The notes under the pieces are model-generated. The model searched no databases, had not been told where the DNA came from, and saw only the letters and a list, made by a program, of their open reading frames with translations. From assembly GCF_003612565.1 (NCBI RefSeq), contig NZ_RAZG01000048.1, positions 1-32,216 of the forward strand: a DNA stretch of 32,216 nt, read 5' to 3'. The DNA is from Roseburia sp. 1XD42-69 (lineage in GTDB: Bacteria > Bacillota > Clostridia > Lachnospirales > Lachnospiraceae). Made by a program: the position numbers and the translations under genes. Below, in pieces: positions 7,050-14,619 of this stretch (the stretch's first letter is position 1; every line of letters starts with the position of its first letter).

Positions 7050-8948
7050 ATGGCAGAAAAAAAGTGCTGCAATCAGTTGGAAGTGGAAACCATTCACAGA
7101 TTTCGGGAGATTTATGCCAGCCAAGACGCATATACTGTGCCCTTAAAAGACGGAGGGGACAGGGAGCAGATAGAGAGACTGGCAGCACAGGCGCTATATC
7201 CAGAGGAGCCGGAGCTTTTCTTTGAGATGGAAAAAACAGAAAGCAGAGAGGAAACAGCAGAGCAAAGTCTGTCTAAAACCAGGCAAAGGGATGCTCTGCT
7301 TTTTCATTTGTCAGCCAGGGCATCCGGGGAAGAGAACGTGGTTCGGATGATTAGCTGCGGCGGGGTGGATGACGGGAAGTCCACCGTGATTGGAAGAATT
7401 TTGTATGAGGCAGCAGGTGATGAAAAAAGGCGGGAGATAGAAAATAATCCCCTGTATCTCCGCAGGGACGGGACGGTGGATTATGCCATGCTGGCAGGGG
7501 TGTCGGAACAGGAGGCAAGGCAGGGGATTACCGTAAAGGTTTCTTACAGCGGATTTAGGGCAGATACCGGCACATTCCTAATGGCTGATGTGCCGGGACA
7601 TGAGGAGTATACCGGGAATATGGCATATGCCGCAAGGCTTTCCAGCCTGGCGGTGCTTATGATTTCTGCCAATAAAGGGATTGTACCCCAGACCAGGAGA
7701 CATGCCAGAATCTGTTTTTTTATGGGTATCCGAAAAATGATTTTTGCTGTAAATAAAATGGATATGGTGCACTTTGACCGGGAAGTGTTTGAGGGTATTG
7801 TAAAAGAGATAACCTACCTAATGCAGGAGTATCACGACTGCACTTACCAGATTATACCGGTGGCGGCAAAAGCCGGGGACAATATCGGAGAAAAATCCAA
7901 TCATATGCCCTGGTATCAGGGGGAGACGCTTCTTTCAGCCATTATAAAGAGCCAGGGGGAGAAGGCGCCGGAAAGCAGTTTTTATATGCCAATACAAAAA
8001 ACCATAAAATCCAGCCAAATACCGGGAAAAGAGATAAAGAGACGCGTCCTTTTAGGCCAGGTATTCGGGGGAAAAATATCTAAGGGCCAGGAGATTTTCG
8101 TGTACCCTACCATGAAAAGGGCAAAGATTTCCAAATTGTATTCTTTTTTCCAGGAAAGGGATGAGATTGAAGAGGGACAGCCTGCGGCGGTGGAACTTGA
8201 CCGGGAATTAGATGTGGCAAGGGGATATTTTTTGGCAAAGGAAGATATGTTTACCCCGGCAGAGTGTGTGGAGGCGGATATTCTATGGGTGTCGGATGAC
8301 CAGTTAAGGCTTGGCACCAGGTATAAAATAAAAATTGGGGCGAAAGAGATAACCGGGGCAGTGACAAAGATTTTATACCGCATGGATGTGAATACTGGGG
8401 ACCATAAATTTGCAGAACATATTACAAAAAATGGAATGGCAAGAGTAGAGCTTCGTTTTTCCCAGGAGGTGGCGGCATCCCCGGAAAGCCAGAGTCGGAT
8501 TTTGGGCACACTGACCCTTTTAGAAAAGAAAGGGGAGACACTTTTAGGGTATGGAAATATTGTAAAAACCGTAACCGACGAGGTGTTTTTTGAAAACGGA
8601 AAGATGGTTGCCAGAGAGGAGCGGGAGGAGGCGTTAGGCCAAAAAGCGGGAATTCTTTTATTTCCCCAAAAAGCGGGGAGTGAATGGATAAATTATGTGG
8701 AGCGCTATCTGTTACATATGGGATTTCACACCATACAGGTGGGGGAGAAAGACAGCCGGGAAAGAATTTTCCGCCTTACGGAAGCAGGGCTTTTGGGACT
8801 TTTGTCCGCAGAAGAAGTGATTCTGCCTGATTTAATGGGAGAGGAGCCTTACCGAGTGTGTGACTTGAGAGGGGAGGTATTTTCCCAGGAAAATCTTGTA
8901 CATATACTTAAGAGAGTGAAGGGCTGGGCGGCAGGGATGCTGTGCTGA
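7050..8948 (+). CDS. CysN-like sulfate adenylyltransferase GTPase with degenerate CysC-like C-terminus
   Basis: A 632-residue translation-factor-type GTPase. The G motifs are CGGVDDGKST (103-112), QGITVKVSY (G2 region, from about 159), DVPGHEEYTGNMA (180-192), and NKMD (235-238), with QTRRH between. This exact series is that of CysN, the GTPase subunit of ATP sulfurylase. Beta-barrel domains II/III follow to about residue 500. From about 530 the sequence KAGSEWINYVERYLLHMGFH resembles the first helix of APS kinase (CysC), but the P-loop lysine is missing. A roughly 95-residue N-terminal extension has no parallel I know. No cysD partner is seen in the window. A GGGGAGG site lies 7 bases before ATG 7050. 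It could be an active CysN with a remote CysD, or a repurposed GTPase. Confidence 0.82.
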   Translation: MAEKKCCNQLEVETIHRFREIYASQDAYTVPLKDGGDREQIERLAAQALYPEEPELFFEMEKTESREETAEQSLSKTRQRDALLFHLSARASGEENVVRMISCGGVDDGKSTVIGRILYEAAGDEKRREIENNPLYLRRDGTVDYAMLAGVSEQEARQGITVKVSYSGFRADTGTFLMADVPGHEEYTGNMAYAARLSSLAVLMISANKGIVPQTRRHARICFFMGIRKMIFAVNKMDMVHFDREVFEGIVKEITYLMQEYHDCTYQIIPVAAKAGDNIGEKSNHMPWYQGETLLSAIIKSQGEKAPESSFYMPIQKTIKSSQIPGKEIKRRVLLGQVFGGKISKGQEIFVYPTMKRAKISKLYSFFQERDEIEEGQPAAVELDRELDVARGYFLAKEDMFTPAECVEADILWVSDDQLRLGTRYKIKIGAKEITGAVTKILYRMDVNTGDHKFAEHITKNGMARVELRFSQEVAASPESQSRILGTLTLLEKKGETLLGYGNIVKTVTDEVFFENGKMVAREEREEALGQKAGILLFPQKAGSEWINYVERYLLHMGFHTIQVGEKDSRERIFRLTEAGLLGLLSAEEVILPDLMGEEPYRVCDLRGEVFSQENLVHILKRVKGWAAGMLC

Positions 8949-9000
8949 CCAGGAGATTTAAATAAGGGTTAGGTGAGTATTCCCGGGGAAGGAGGAAGAC

Positions 9001-9711
9001 TTGATACGGATTGGAATATGTGATGACGAGGCATGTATGTGCAGTAGAATAAAAGACCTGGCAGTTTCTTTTTTAAACAGAAACAACAGGGATGCAGAGT
9101 TCTTTCTTTTTGGGTCCGGGGAGGCGGTTTTGGAGTGCAGGGAAAAACTGGATATTTTGTTTCTTGATATTCAAATGGATAACATGGACGGAATGGAGAC
9201 TGCAAAAAAGCTCCGCAATGGTCAATTTCAGGGGTTTTTGATTTTTACCACTGTGTTAAAAGAGATGGTTTTTTCCGCCTTTGAAGTGTGGGCATTTGAT
9301 TATCTCCTAAAGCCCATAGAGGAAAAACAATTTGAAAAGACAATGGAGCGTCTCTTTTCTTCCATGTCCCAGGCTAAAAGCGCAAGACTCCTGGTGCAAA
9401 GAGGGTGCGAGAGCAGCGTGATTTCCTTTGATGATATTGTGTTTTGCGAGGTCATTAACCGGAAAGTGTATCTGCACCTTAAGTCTTCCCAGGTCATAGA
9501 TTTTTATGAAAAAATGGAAAATCTGGAAATGAGGCTGGACAAAAGATTTTTTAAATGTCACAGGAGTTATCTCATAAATTTAAACTATTTGAAGAGCTGT
9601 AATGACAAAGTGGCATATATGGAAAAAGGGGAGGAAGTTCCCGTTTCTCGTCTCCGTAAAAAAGAGCTTTCCCAGGCGGTTTTTCAGTATATGAAAGAAT
9701 GGGGGAATTAG
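9001..9711 (+). CDS. LytTR-family response regulator (AgrA-like)
   Basis: A 236-residue regulator. The receiver domain (1-120) has the acidic pocket CDDE at 7-10, the phosphoacceptor D56 in FLDIQMDNMDG, and K in LKPIEEK. A LytTR DNA-binding domain occupies about 135-236 (FCEVINRKVYLHLKS, KCHRSYLINLNYL, PVSRLRKKEL). The start is TTG at 9001, backed by AAGGAGG at 8989-8995 and a correct receiver N-terminus. It is followed directly by its cognate kinase (stop 9711, next start 9713). LytTR regulators usually bind paired direct repeats near promoters; none was identified here. Confidence 0.93.
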   Translation: MIRIGICDDEACMCSRIKDLAVSFLNRNNRDAEFFLFGSGEAVLECREKLDILFLDIQMDNMDGMETAKKLRNGQFQGFLIFTTVLKEMVFSAFEVWAFDYLLKPIEEKQFEKTMERLFSSMSQAKSARLLVQRGCESSVISFDDIVFCEVINRKVYLHLKSSQVIDFYEKMENLEMRLDKRFFKCHRSYLINLNYLKSCNDKVAYMEKGEEVPVSRLRKKELSQAVFQYMKEWGN

Positions 9712-9712
9712 G

Positions 9713-10876
9713 GTGGCATATTTTTTAGATATATTTTCTGCTTACATCATAGGCGGCATGGAGCTGTGTGCCCAGCTCTATTTTTTTCTCCGCTTTTTAA
9801 AGAAAAGACTGCGGCCTCTGCACTTTGTTTTTTGCGGTCTTTTGACCCTTGTAGTAATGCGGCTGAGCTATGGAATCGCATGTTCCCTTACCAGCATGGT
9901 TCATCCTTTTTTGTTTTCCATTTATTCTGTGAGGGCGGGAATTTTGTGTTCACTGCTGTGGGATATTGTGGAGCTGTTTTTATCCCTGGCCTGCTATATT
10001 GGCATTTTAAAATACTTTTCGCCAAAAGAAAGAGAAAATGATATTTATGTGATGTTATTTTCTATGCCGGTATTTTTGATTTTTTTCATGTTGGAGTATG
10101 TGAAAAAAGAAATCTATGGGAATGATATTTTGACAGATAATCAGGGAAATGTGCTAAATGCAAATCACGGCCAAATGCTTATACTGCAAGTTCTTGCTAT
10201 GGCAAGTCTGTTTTGTATTCTTTTAGGTTATCAAAAGATGGAAGAAAACTTCCGCCTGAACAGGGAGCTTTCCCTTCTTACCCAGGAAGAAAACTATTTC
10301 CGCCAGTATGTCACAGAGGCAAAAATGCATGAAGATGAGACGAAATCCTTCCGCCATGATGTGAAAAACCATATGGTGGTTTTAAAGGAACTGCTGCGCC
10401 AGGGAGAGGTGGGGCAGGCCCTGGATTATGTGGGGGATATGGAGGAATTGGCGGGGAAATGTTCATTTCCCTTCTGCACAAACCATCCTCTGGCAGATAT
10501 TCTCATTCACAGAAAGCTGGGGTTAGCGGAGAGCCGGGGAATTTCTGTGTGCTGCTCATTACTTCTTCCCTATCCCTGCCAGGTGCGGGATATTGATTTG
10601 TGCATTATCTTATCTAACGCACTGGACAATGCGGTAAAGGGCTGCGGCATCAATGAAGAGGGAGAAAAATATATCCGTGTGGAGGGGAAATCCCAGGGGG
10701 ATTTTCTGTTTATAGAGATTTCCAACAGCTATGATGGAAAAAAGAGATTCCGGGAAGGCACGGGGCTTAAAAATGTCAGGGCGGCGGCAAGAAAGTATCA
10801 TGGACAGGTAAATCTTACTGTCAAAGACGGGGAGTTTTGTTTTTCTGTTCTGCTTTCAGGAACTGGCTTTCCATAA
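9713..10876 (+). CDS. GHKL sensor histidine kinase (AgrC-like)
   Basis: A 387-residue membrane kinase. About six hydrophobic segments fill residues 1-185. A coiled linker follows, then the dimerisation helix with FRHDVKNHM (His215 as phosphoacceptor) and an HATPase_c_5 domain with NALDNAVKGC (N box) and GTGLKNVRAAARKYHG (G box). Its GTG start two bases after the regulator's stop implies translational coupling. AgrC-type kinases sense secreted peptides, but no agrB or agrD-like peptide gene is visible in the flanking gaps. The ligand is therefore unknown. Confidence 0.92.
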   Translation: MAYFLDIFSAYIIGGMELCAQLYFFLRFLKKRLRPLHFVFCGLLTLVVMRLSYGIACSLTSMVHPFLFSIYSVRAGILCSLLWDIVELFLSLACYIGILKYFSPKERENDIYVMLFSMPVFLIFFMLEYVKKEIYGNDILTDNQGNVLNANHGQMLILQVLAMASLFCILLGYQKMEENFRLNRELSLLTQEENYFRQYVTEAKMHEDETKSFRHDVKNHMVVLKELLRQGEVGQALDYVGDMEELAGKCSFPFCTNHPLADILIHRKLGLAESRGISVCCSLLLPYPCQVRDIDLCIILSNALDNAVKGCGINEEGEKYIRVEGKSQGDFLFIEISNSYDGKKRFREGTGLKNVRAAARKYHGQVNLTVKDGEFCFSVLLSGTGFP

Positions 10877-10928
10877 TCTGCATCCCGCACCATCAAAAAG
10901 ACATTTACACGTCAAATCCCTTTAATTT

Positions 10929-11474
10929 TTGAAAAGAAGGGACGAAACAACAGGTAAGACAGTATTTATGTCTGAAAAGATTTCGTCGAAGAAGGATGAT
11001 GATATCTCTATGAGAATTGATGGAAACCAGAACCCTTACAGGGCAAAAGAGGAAGAAAAGGTAAGGGAAATGCAAAAAAATGCAACGGCAGAGCCAAATG
11101 CCTTTGCAATCGAAGGGGCGGTTGCGGCATTCACCAAAGGGGAAGCATGGCTTTTGGAGCTAAGAAAATATATTTGGGAAAACAAGAAGGCGGCAGCAGA
11201 ATTTATCAATGAAAATATTCCAAAGATAAAGACAATGCCCTCAGAGGCAACTTATTTGATGTGGATTAACTGTGGGGAGCTTGCGATGGATGATAAAAAA
11301 TTCTGCAGGTTTATCAGGAAGGATACCGGGCTTTATGTTTCGGAGGGGAGCCAGTATGGAAATGAGGGAGAGGGATTTATGCGCATGAATGTTGCGTGTC
11401 CGAAAAGCAGGTTATACGACGGGCTTGACCGTCTGAAAAAAGGTGCGGAGAGATATGAGGAGAGTAAAGGATGA
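10929..11474 (+). pseudogene. C-terminal fragment of MalY/PatB-type aminotransferase (C-S lyase)
   Basis: From about base 11080 the frame reads EPNAFAIEGAVAAFTKGEAWL, then TMPSEATYLMWINC, TGLYVSEGSQYG and FMRMNVACPKSRL. These are the C-terminal small-domain motifs of pyridoxal-phosphate C-S lyases of the MalY/PatB family. The roughly 270 upstream residues, including the cofactor lysine, are missing. The leading part (MKRRDETTGKTVFMSE, TTG start) is low-complexity lysine/glutamate-rich sequence unlike the family. It is most likely a 5'-deleted pseudogene whose frame stays open because it was fused to unrelated sequence. It overlaps the next gene by 4 bases, a relic of an older operon. Confidence 0.75.
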
Positions 11475-11749
11475 TACATATTTGGTATGCAGTTATTTTT
11501 TATTTTATTGTAATAAACCTTCTGGGTTTATGTCTTATGGGCATGGATAAGTCAAAGGCCAGGCGCCATGCATGGAGAATTTCGGAAAAGAGCCTTTTTC
11601 TGGTAAGCATTTTAGGGGGCAGCCTTGGCACATGGGCGGGGATGTATCTGTTCCGCCACAAGACAAAGCATTGGTATTTTGTGCTTGGGATGCCTTTTAT
11701 TTTCATCCTCCAGGCAGGGCTTTTTATTTATCTTACAGGTAAAATTTAA
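11471..11749 (+). CDS. DUF1294 family small membrane protein
   Basis: A 92-residue integral membrane protein of the DUF1294 type. The hallmark series is CLMGMDKSKARRHAWRISE, then GGSLGTWAGMYLFRHKTKHWYF. Three hydrophobic segments are predicted at about 5-25, 40-60 and 68-90. The function is not established for the family. ATGA overlaps the stop of the preceding aminotransferase fragment, suggesting former translational coupling. An OmpR-type regulator begins 18 bases downstream. Confidence 0.9.
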   Translation: MIHIWYAVIFYFIVINLLGLCLMGMDKSKARRHAWRISEKSLFLVSILGGSLGTWAGMYLFRHKTKHWYFVLGMPFIFILQAGLFIYLTGKI

Positions 11750-11767
11750 CATGGGGAGAAACAGGAA

Positions 11768-12493
11768 ATGGCGCATTATAACTGTCTGATTATTGATGAT
11801 GAAACAGATTTGGCGGAAATGACATGTGAATATTTTCAGATGTTCGGGGTGAGTATTGCCCGGGAGGAAAATGCCGAAAGAGGACGTATCTTTTTAGAGA
11901 AAAACCAGGTGGACATTCTTTTGCTGGACATTAATTTAAATGAGGAAAGCGGCTTTGACTTGTGCCGGGAAATACGGAAGAAATGGGAAAATCCCATTTT
12001 ATTTATCAGCGCAAGGCAGAGGGATGACGATGTGCTTATGGCTTTAAATATCGGCGGGGACGATTATATCAAAAAGCCCTATTCCTTAAGTATCCTTTTG
12101 GCGAAAGTCAAAGTGATTTTAAAGAGGATGGAGAGACAGAAAAAAACTTCAGACAATATTCTGCAGGAAGAGGGGCGGGGGGAGTTTCTTCTCCACGAGG
12201 AGACCTTAAGCGTATGGGTGAAGGGCAGGGAGATTGGTTTAAAAGCGAAAGAATTTGCCCTGTTAAAATGTCTCTATGACAATAAAAATACAATTGTGGC
12301 AAAGGAGAAAATTTTTGATACCGTATGGGGAGATGCCTTTTACAGCGACGGCACCTTAAATGTGCATATCCGCAAGCTTCGGGAAAAACTGGAGGAGAAT
12401 CCCAATGAACCGGAGTTTATTAAAACCATATGGGGGACAGGATATATGTTAAAACTAAAAGAGCAAAGTCAAAAGAGTGAGGAAAAAATATGA
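11768..12493 (+). CDS. OmpR/VanR-type response regulator
   Basis: A 241-residue regulator. The receiver domain has DDE at 10-12, the phosphoacceptor D54 in LLLDINLNEESG, and K in YIKKPYS. A winged-helix domain follows about residue 140-235 (LKAKEFALLKCLYDN, DGTLNVHIRKLREKL, IWGTGYML). It overlaps the kinase gene by 4 bases (12490-12493). With the following kinase and the ABC transporter it forms a typical Firmicute peptide-stress module. The likely target is the direct repeat ahead of the ABC genes at 13741-13776. Confidence 0.95.
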   Translation: MAHYNCLIIDDETDLAEMTCEYFQMFGVSIAREENAERGRIFLEKNQVDILLLDINLNEESGFDLCREIRKKWENPILFISARQRDDDVLMALNIGGDDYIKKPYSLSILLAKVKVILKRMERQKKTSDNILQEEGRGEFLLHEETLSVWVKGREIGLKAKEFALLKCLYDNKNTIVAKEKIFDTVWGDAFYSDGTLNVHIRKLREKLEENPNEPEFIKTIWGTGYMLKLKEQSQKSEEKI

Positions 12494-13725
12494 AATTCAG
12501 GTATATTCCGGCAGTCTACACCCTGGTGATGGGTGTGCTGCTTTTTTCTATATTGGCATATTTTGGGAGGAAACCTTATCCCGGCAGGGATATGGTATTT
12601 TACAATGAGCAGAGGATTTTGGCCCAGGAGTCCATAACAGCGGGAATGGACAGGCAAAAGATTGAAGAGGCATATCACTGCAAAATTTTATTTATATCTG
12701 ATAAGGATTATGAAGTAAAATTGTCAGACGGGCAAAAAAGGGCGGCGCTGGTATTTGACTATATGGAACAAAAGAATCTGGCAGGCAAAATTATATTTTA
12801 TCCAGAGGAAAACCGTTATCTGGAACTGAAAGCAAATATGAAAGAGAGGATACTTAGAATTTTTTTCCTGCTGCTTTTCTTGGGATATCTCTTTTTGGGA
12901 TTTTTGTATGTACAGTTTATACGTCCCTTTTTAAATCTCCGGAAATTTGCCAGGCAGATTGCAAAGGGGAATCTGGATTTCCCCCTTAAAGCCAGGAAGC
13001 ATAATTATTTTGGGGCGTTTACGGAGAGCTTTGACCTTATGCGGGAGGAATTAAAGCGTGCCAGGGAAAGTGAATGCCTGGCCAATCAGAGCAAAAAAGA
13101 GCTTGTGGCAGAACTTTCCCACGATATCAAAACACCGGTGGCGGCCATACGGGCGGCCTGTGAGGTGCTGCTTCTTGAGGAAAAACAGCCCGGTATACAA
13201 AAGAAAATCGGTATGATTGACAACAAGGCAAAAATGATTGACGAGCTGGTGGGAAATTTATTCCATGCCACCTTAGAGGAGCTTATGGCGTTAAAGGTGG
13301 AGCCTTTGGAGGAGAGTTCCCTTTGTATTAAGGACATGCTCTTTGATATGCAGGAATACGGTCAGATTTATATTGCCCCCAAAATCCCGGAATGTATGGT
13401 TTATATGGATCAACTCAGGTTTTCCCAGGTCATAGACAACTGTATGAACAATGGGTGGAAATATGGGGGCACACAGATGACGGTGGAATTTTTGGAAGAG
13501 GAAGAGGGACTTCACATTAGAATCAAGGACAATGGCAAAGGAGTGCCGGAAGATGAACTGCCCCGGATTTCAGAAAAATTTTTCCGGGGCAGCAACGCTA
13601 AGGGGAAGGAAGGATCCGGCCTTGGGCTTTATCTGGCAAAGACTTTTATGGAGCAGATGAAGGGAGGAATGGAGTATTATAATGACAATGGATTTGTGGT
13701 GGAATTGTTTCTGAAAAAGGTTTAG
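12490..13725 (+). CDS. HAMP-containing sensor histidine kinase (VanS-like)
   Basis: A 411-residue kinase with transmembrane segment 1 at about 8-25, an extracytoplasmic sensor of about 90 residues, and transmembrane segment 2 at about 120-140. A HAMP region (FIRPFLNLRKFARQIAKGN) precedes HisKA with AELSHDIKTPVAA (His211). HATPase_c follows with NCMNNGWKYG, DNGKGVPEDEL and GSGLGLYLAKTF. The overlap with the regulator gene implies coupled translation. The ligand is unknown, but the ABC genes downstream suggest an antimicrobial peptide or cell-envelope stress. Confidence 0.94.
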   Translation: MKFRYIPAVYTLVMGVLLFSILAYFGRKPYPGRDMVFYNEQRILAQESITAGMDRQKIEEAYHCKILFISDKDYEVKLSDGQKRAALVFDYMEQKNLAGKIIFYPEENRYLELKANMKERILRIFFLLLFLGYLFLGFLYVQFIRPFLNLRKFARQIAKGNLDFPLKARKHNYFGAFTESFDLMREELKRARESECLANQSKKELVAELSHDIKTPVAAIRAACEVLLLEEKQPGIQKKIGMIDNKAKMIDELVGNLFHATLEELMALKVEPLEESSLCIKDMLFDMQEYGQIYIAPKIPECMVYMDQLRFSQVIDNCMNNGWKYGGTQMTVEFLEEEEGLHIRIKDNGKGVPEDELPRISEKFFRGSNAKGKEGSGLGLYLAKTFMEQMKGGMEYYNDNGFVVELFLKKV

Positions 13726-13740
13726 TGGGAAAAGAAATAA

Positions 13741-13801
13741 GAAACAGTTAAGAAATACACAGGAAACAGGTTAAGATTTTGGGGATGCATACTGTTACAA
13801 T
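13741..13801 (+). promoter_or_regulatory. regulator-dependent promoter of ABC transporter: direct repeat plus extended -10
   Basis: GAAACAGTTAAGA at 13741-13753 recurs as GAAACAGGTTAAGA at 13763-13776, an offset of 22-23 bases or about two helical turns. The second copy overlaps the position expected for a -35 box. A TGTTACAAT extended -10 follows (TACAAT at 13796-13801), with no consensus -35. This is the arrangement expected for activation by an OmpR-type regulator. Start 13863 lies behind AAAGGAGG. Confidence 0.6.
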
Positions 13802-13862
13802 GAAAAATGAAAATAAGGGTGACAGCTATTTACGGGAAACGTTGCCACAAAGGAGGTAAAAT

Positions 13863-14618
13863 ATGAGCAGTATATTAACAGCAAAGGATTTGTGCAAGAC
13901 TTTTTCCAATGAATCTTTACAGCAGCATGTGCTGAAAAATTTAAACCTGACCATTGAAAAGGGGGATTTCACTGTTATTATGGGAAATTCCGGTTCTGGG
14001 AAGAGTACCCTTCTCTATGCCCTTTCCGGTATGGACAGACCCACTTTGGGGAGTATTTCCTATAAGGGGGAGGAGATATCCAAACTGAGCAATGACAAAC
14101 TGGCGGTATTCCGCAGAACCCACTGCGGCTTTGTATTTCAGCAGAATTATCTCAATGATACTATGAGTGTTTTGGATAATATAATGGTGTGCGGGCTCTT
14201 GGTAAACAGGGACAGAAAAGCCCTGGCAAAAAAAGCGAAAGAGCTGATGGTATCCGTGGGGCTTTCAGAGCAGGCTTTTTCCAAATTTCCTACCCAGCTC
14301 TCCGGGGGAGAACAGCAGAGGGCGGCGGTTGTCCGGGGAATCATCAATGAGCCGGAAATCCTTTTTGCAGATGAACCCACCGGGGCATTAAATTCCCAGA
14401 ACACGGAAAATGTATTAAATGTGTTTACAGAGTTAAACCAGAAGGGACAGAGCATTGTGATGGTCACCCATGACATGCGTTCCGCCAGAAGGGGAAACCG
14501 TATCCTGTATTTAAGCGACGGGGTGATTACCGGGGAGCTGCTTTTGGGAGCCTATGTGAGAGGGGATAAAAACCGGCATGAGAAACTGCGCACATTTTTA
14601 CAGGAAATGGGGTGGTAA
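13863..14618 (+). CDS. ABC transporter ATP-binding protein (MacB/BceA type)
   Basis: A 251-residue ATPase with Walker A GNSGSGKST, Q-loop FVFQQNYLN, signature LSGGEQQRAA, Walker B EILFADEPTGAL and H-loop MVTHD. The sequence class is that of ATPases paired with FtsX-type permeases for lantibiotic or bacitracin resistance, or for peptide-driven signalling. It starts behind a strong AAAGGAGG site and ends one base before the permease start. It is controlled by the repeat-bearing promoter just upstream, hence probably by the adjacent two-component pair. Confidence 0.95.
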   Translation: MSSILTAKDLCKTFSNESLQQHVLKNLNLTIEKGDFTVIMGNSGSGKSTLLYALSGMDRPTLGSISYKGEEISKLSNDKLAVFRRTHCGFVFQQNYLNDTMSVLDNIMVCGLLVNRDRKALAKKAKELMVSVGLSEQAFSKFPTQLSGGEQQRAAVVRGIINEPEILFADEPTGALNSQNTENVLNVFTELNQKGQSIVMVTHDMRSARRGNRILYLSDGVITGELLLGAYVRGDKNRHEKLRTFLQEMGW

Positions 14619-14619
14619 T

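Noticed and set aside
8949-9000. Possible agrD-like peptide gene before the LytTR regulator
   Set aside because: No small open frame with a peptide-like core and charged tail is present here or at 10877-10928.
14578-14619. Upstream start for the FtsX permease
   Set aside because: It lies inside the ABC ATPase gene and adds residues absent from the family; ATG 14620 fits.
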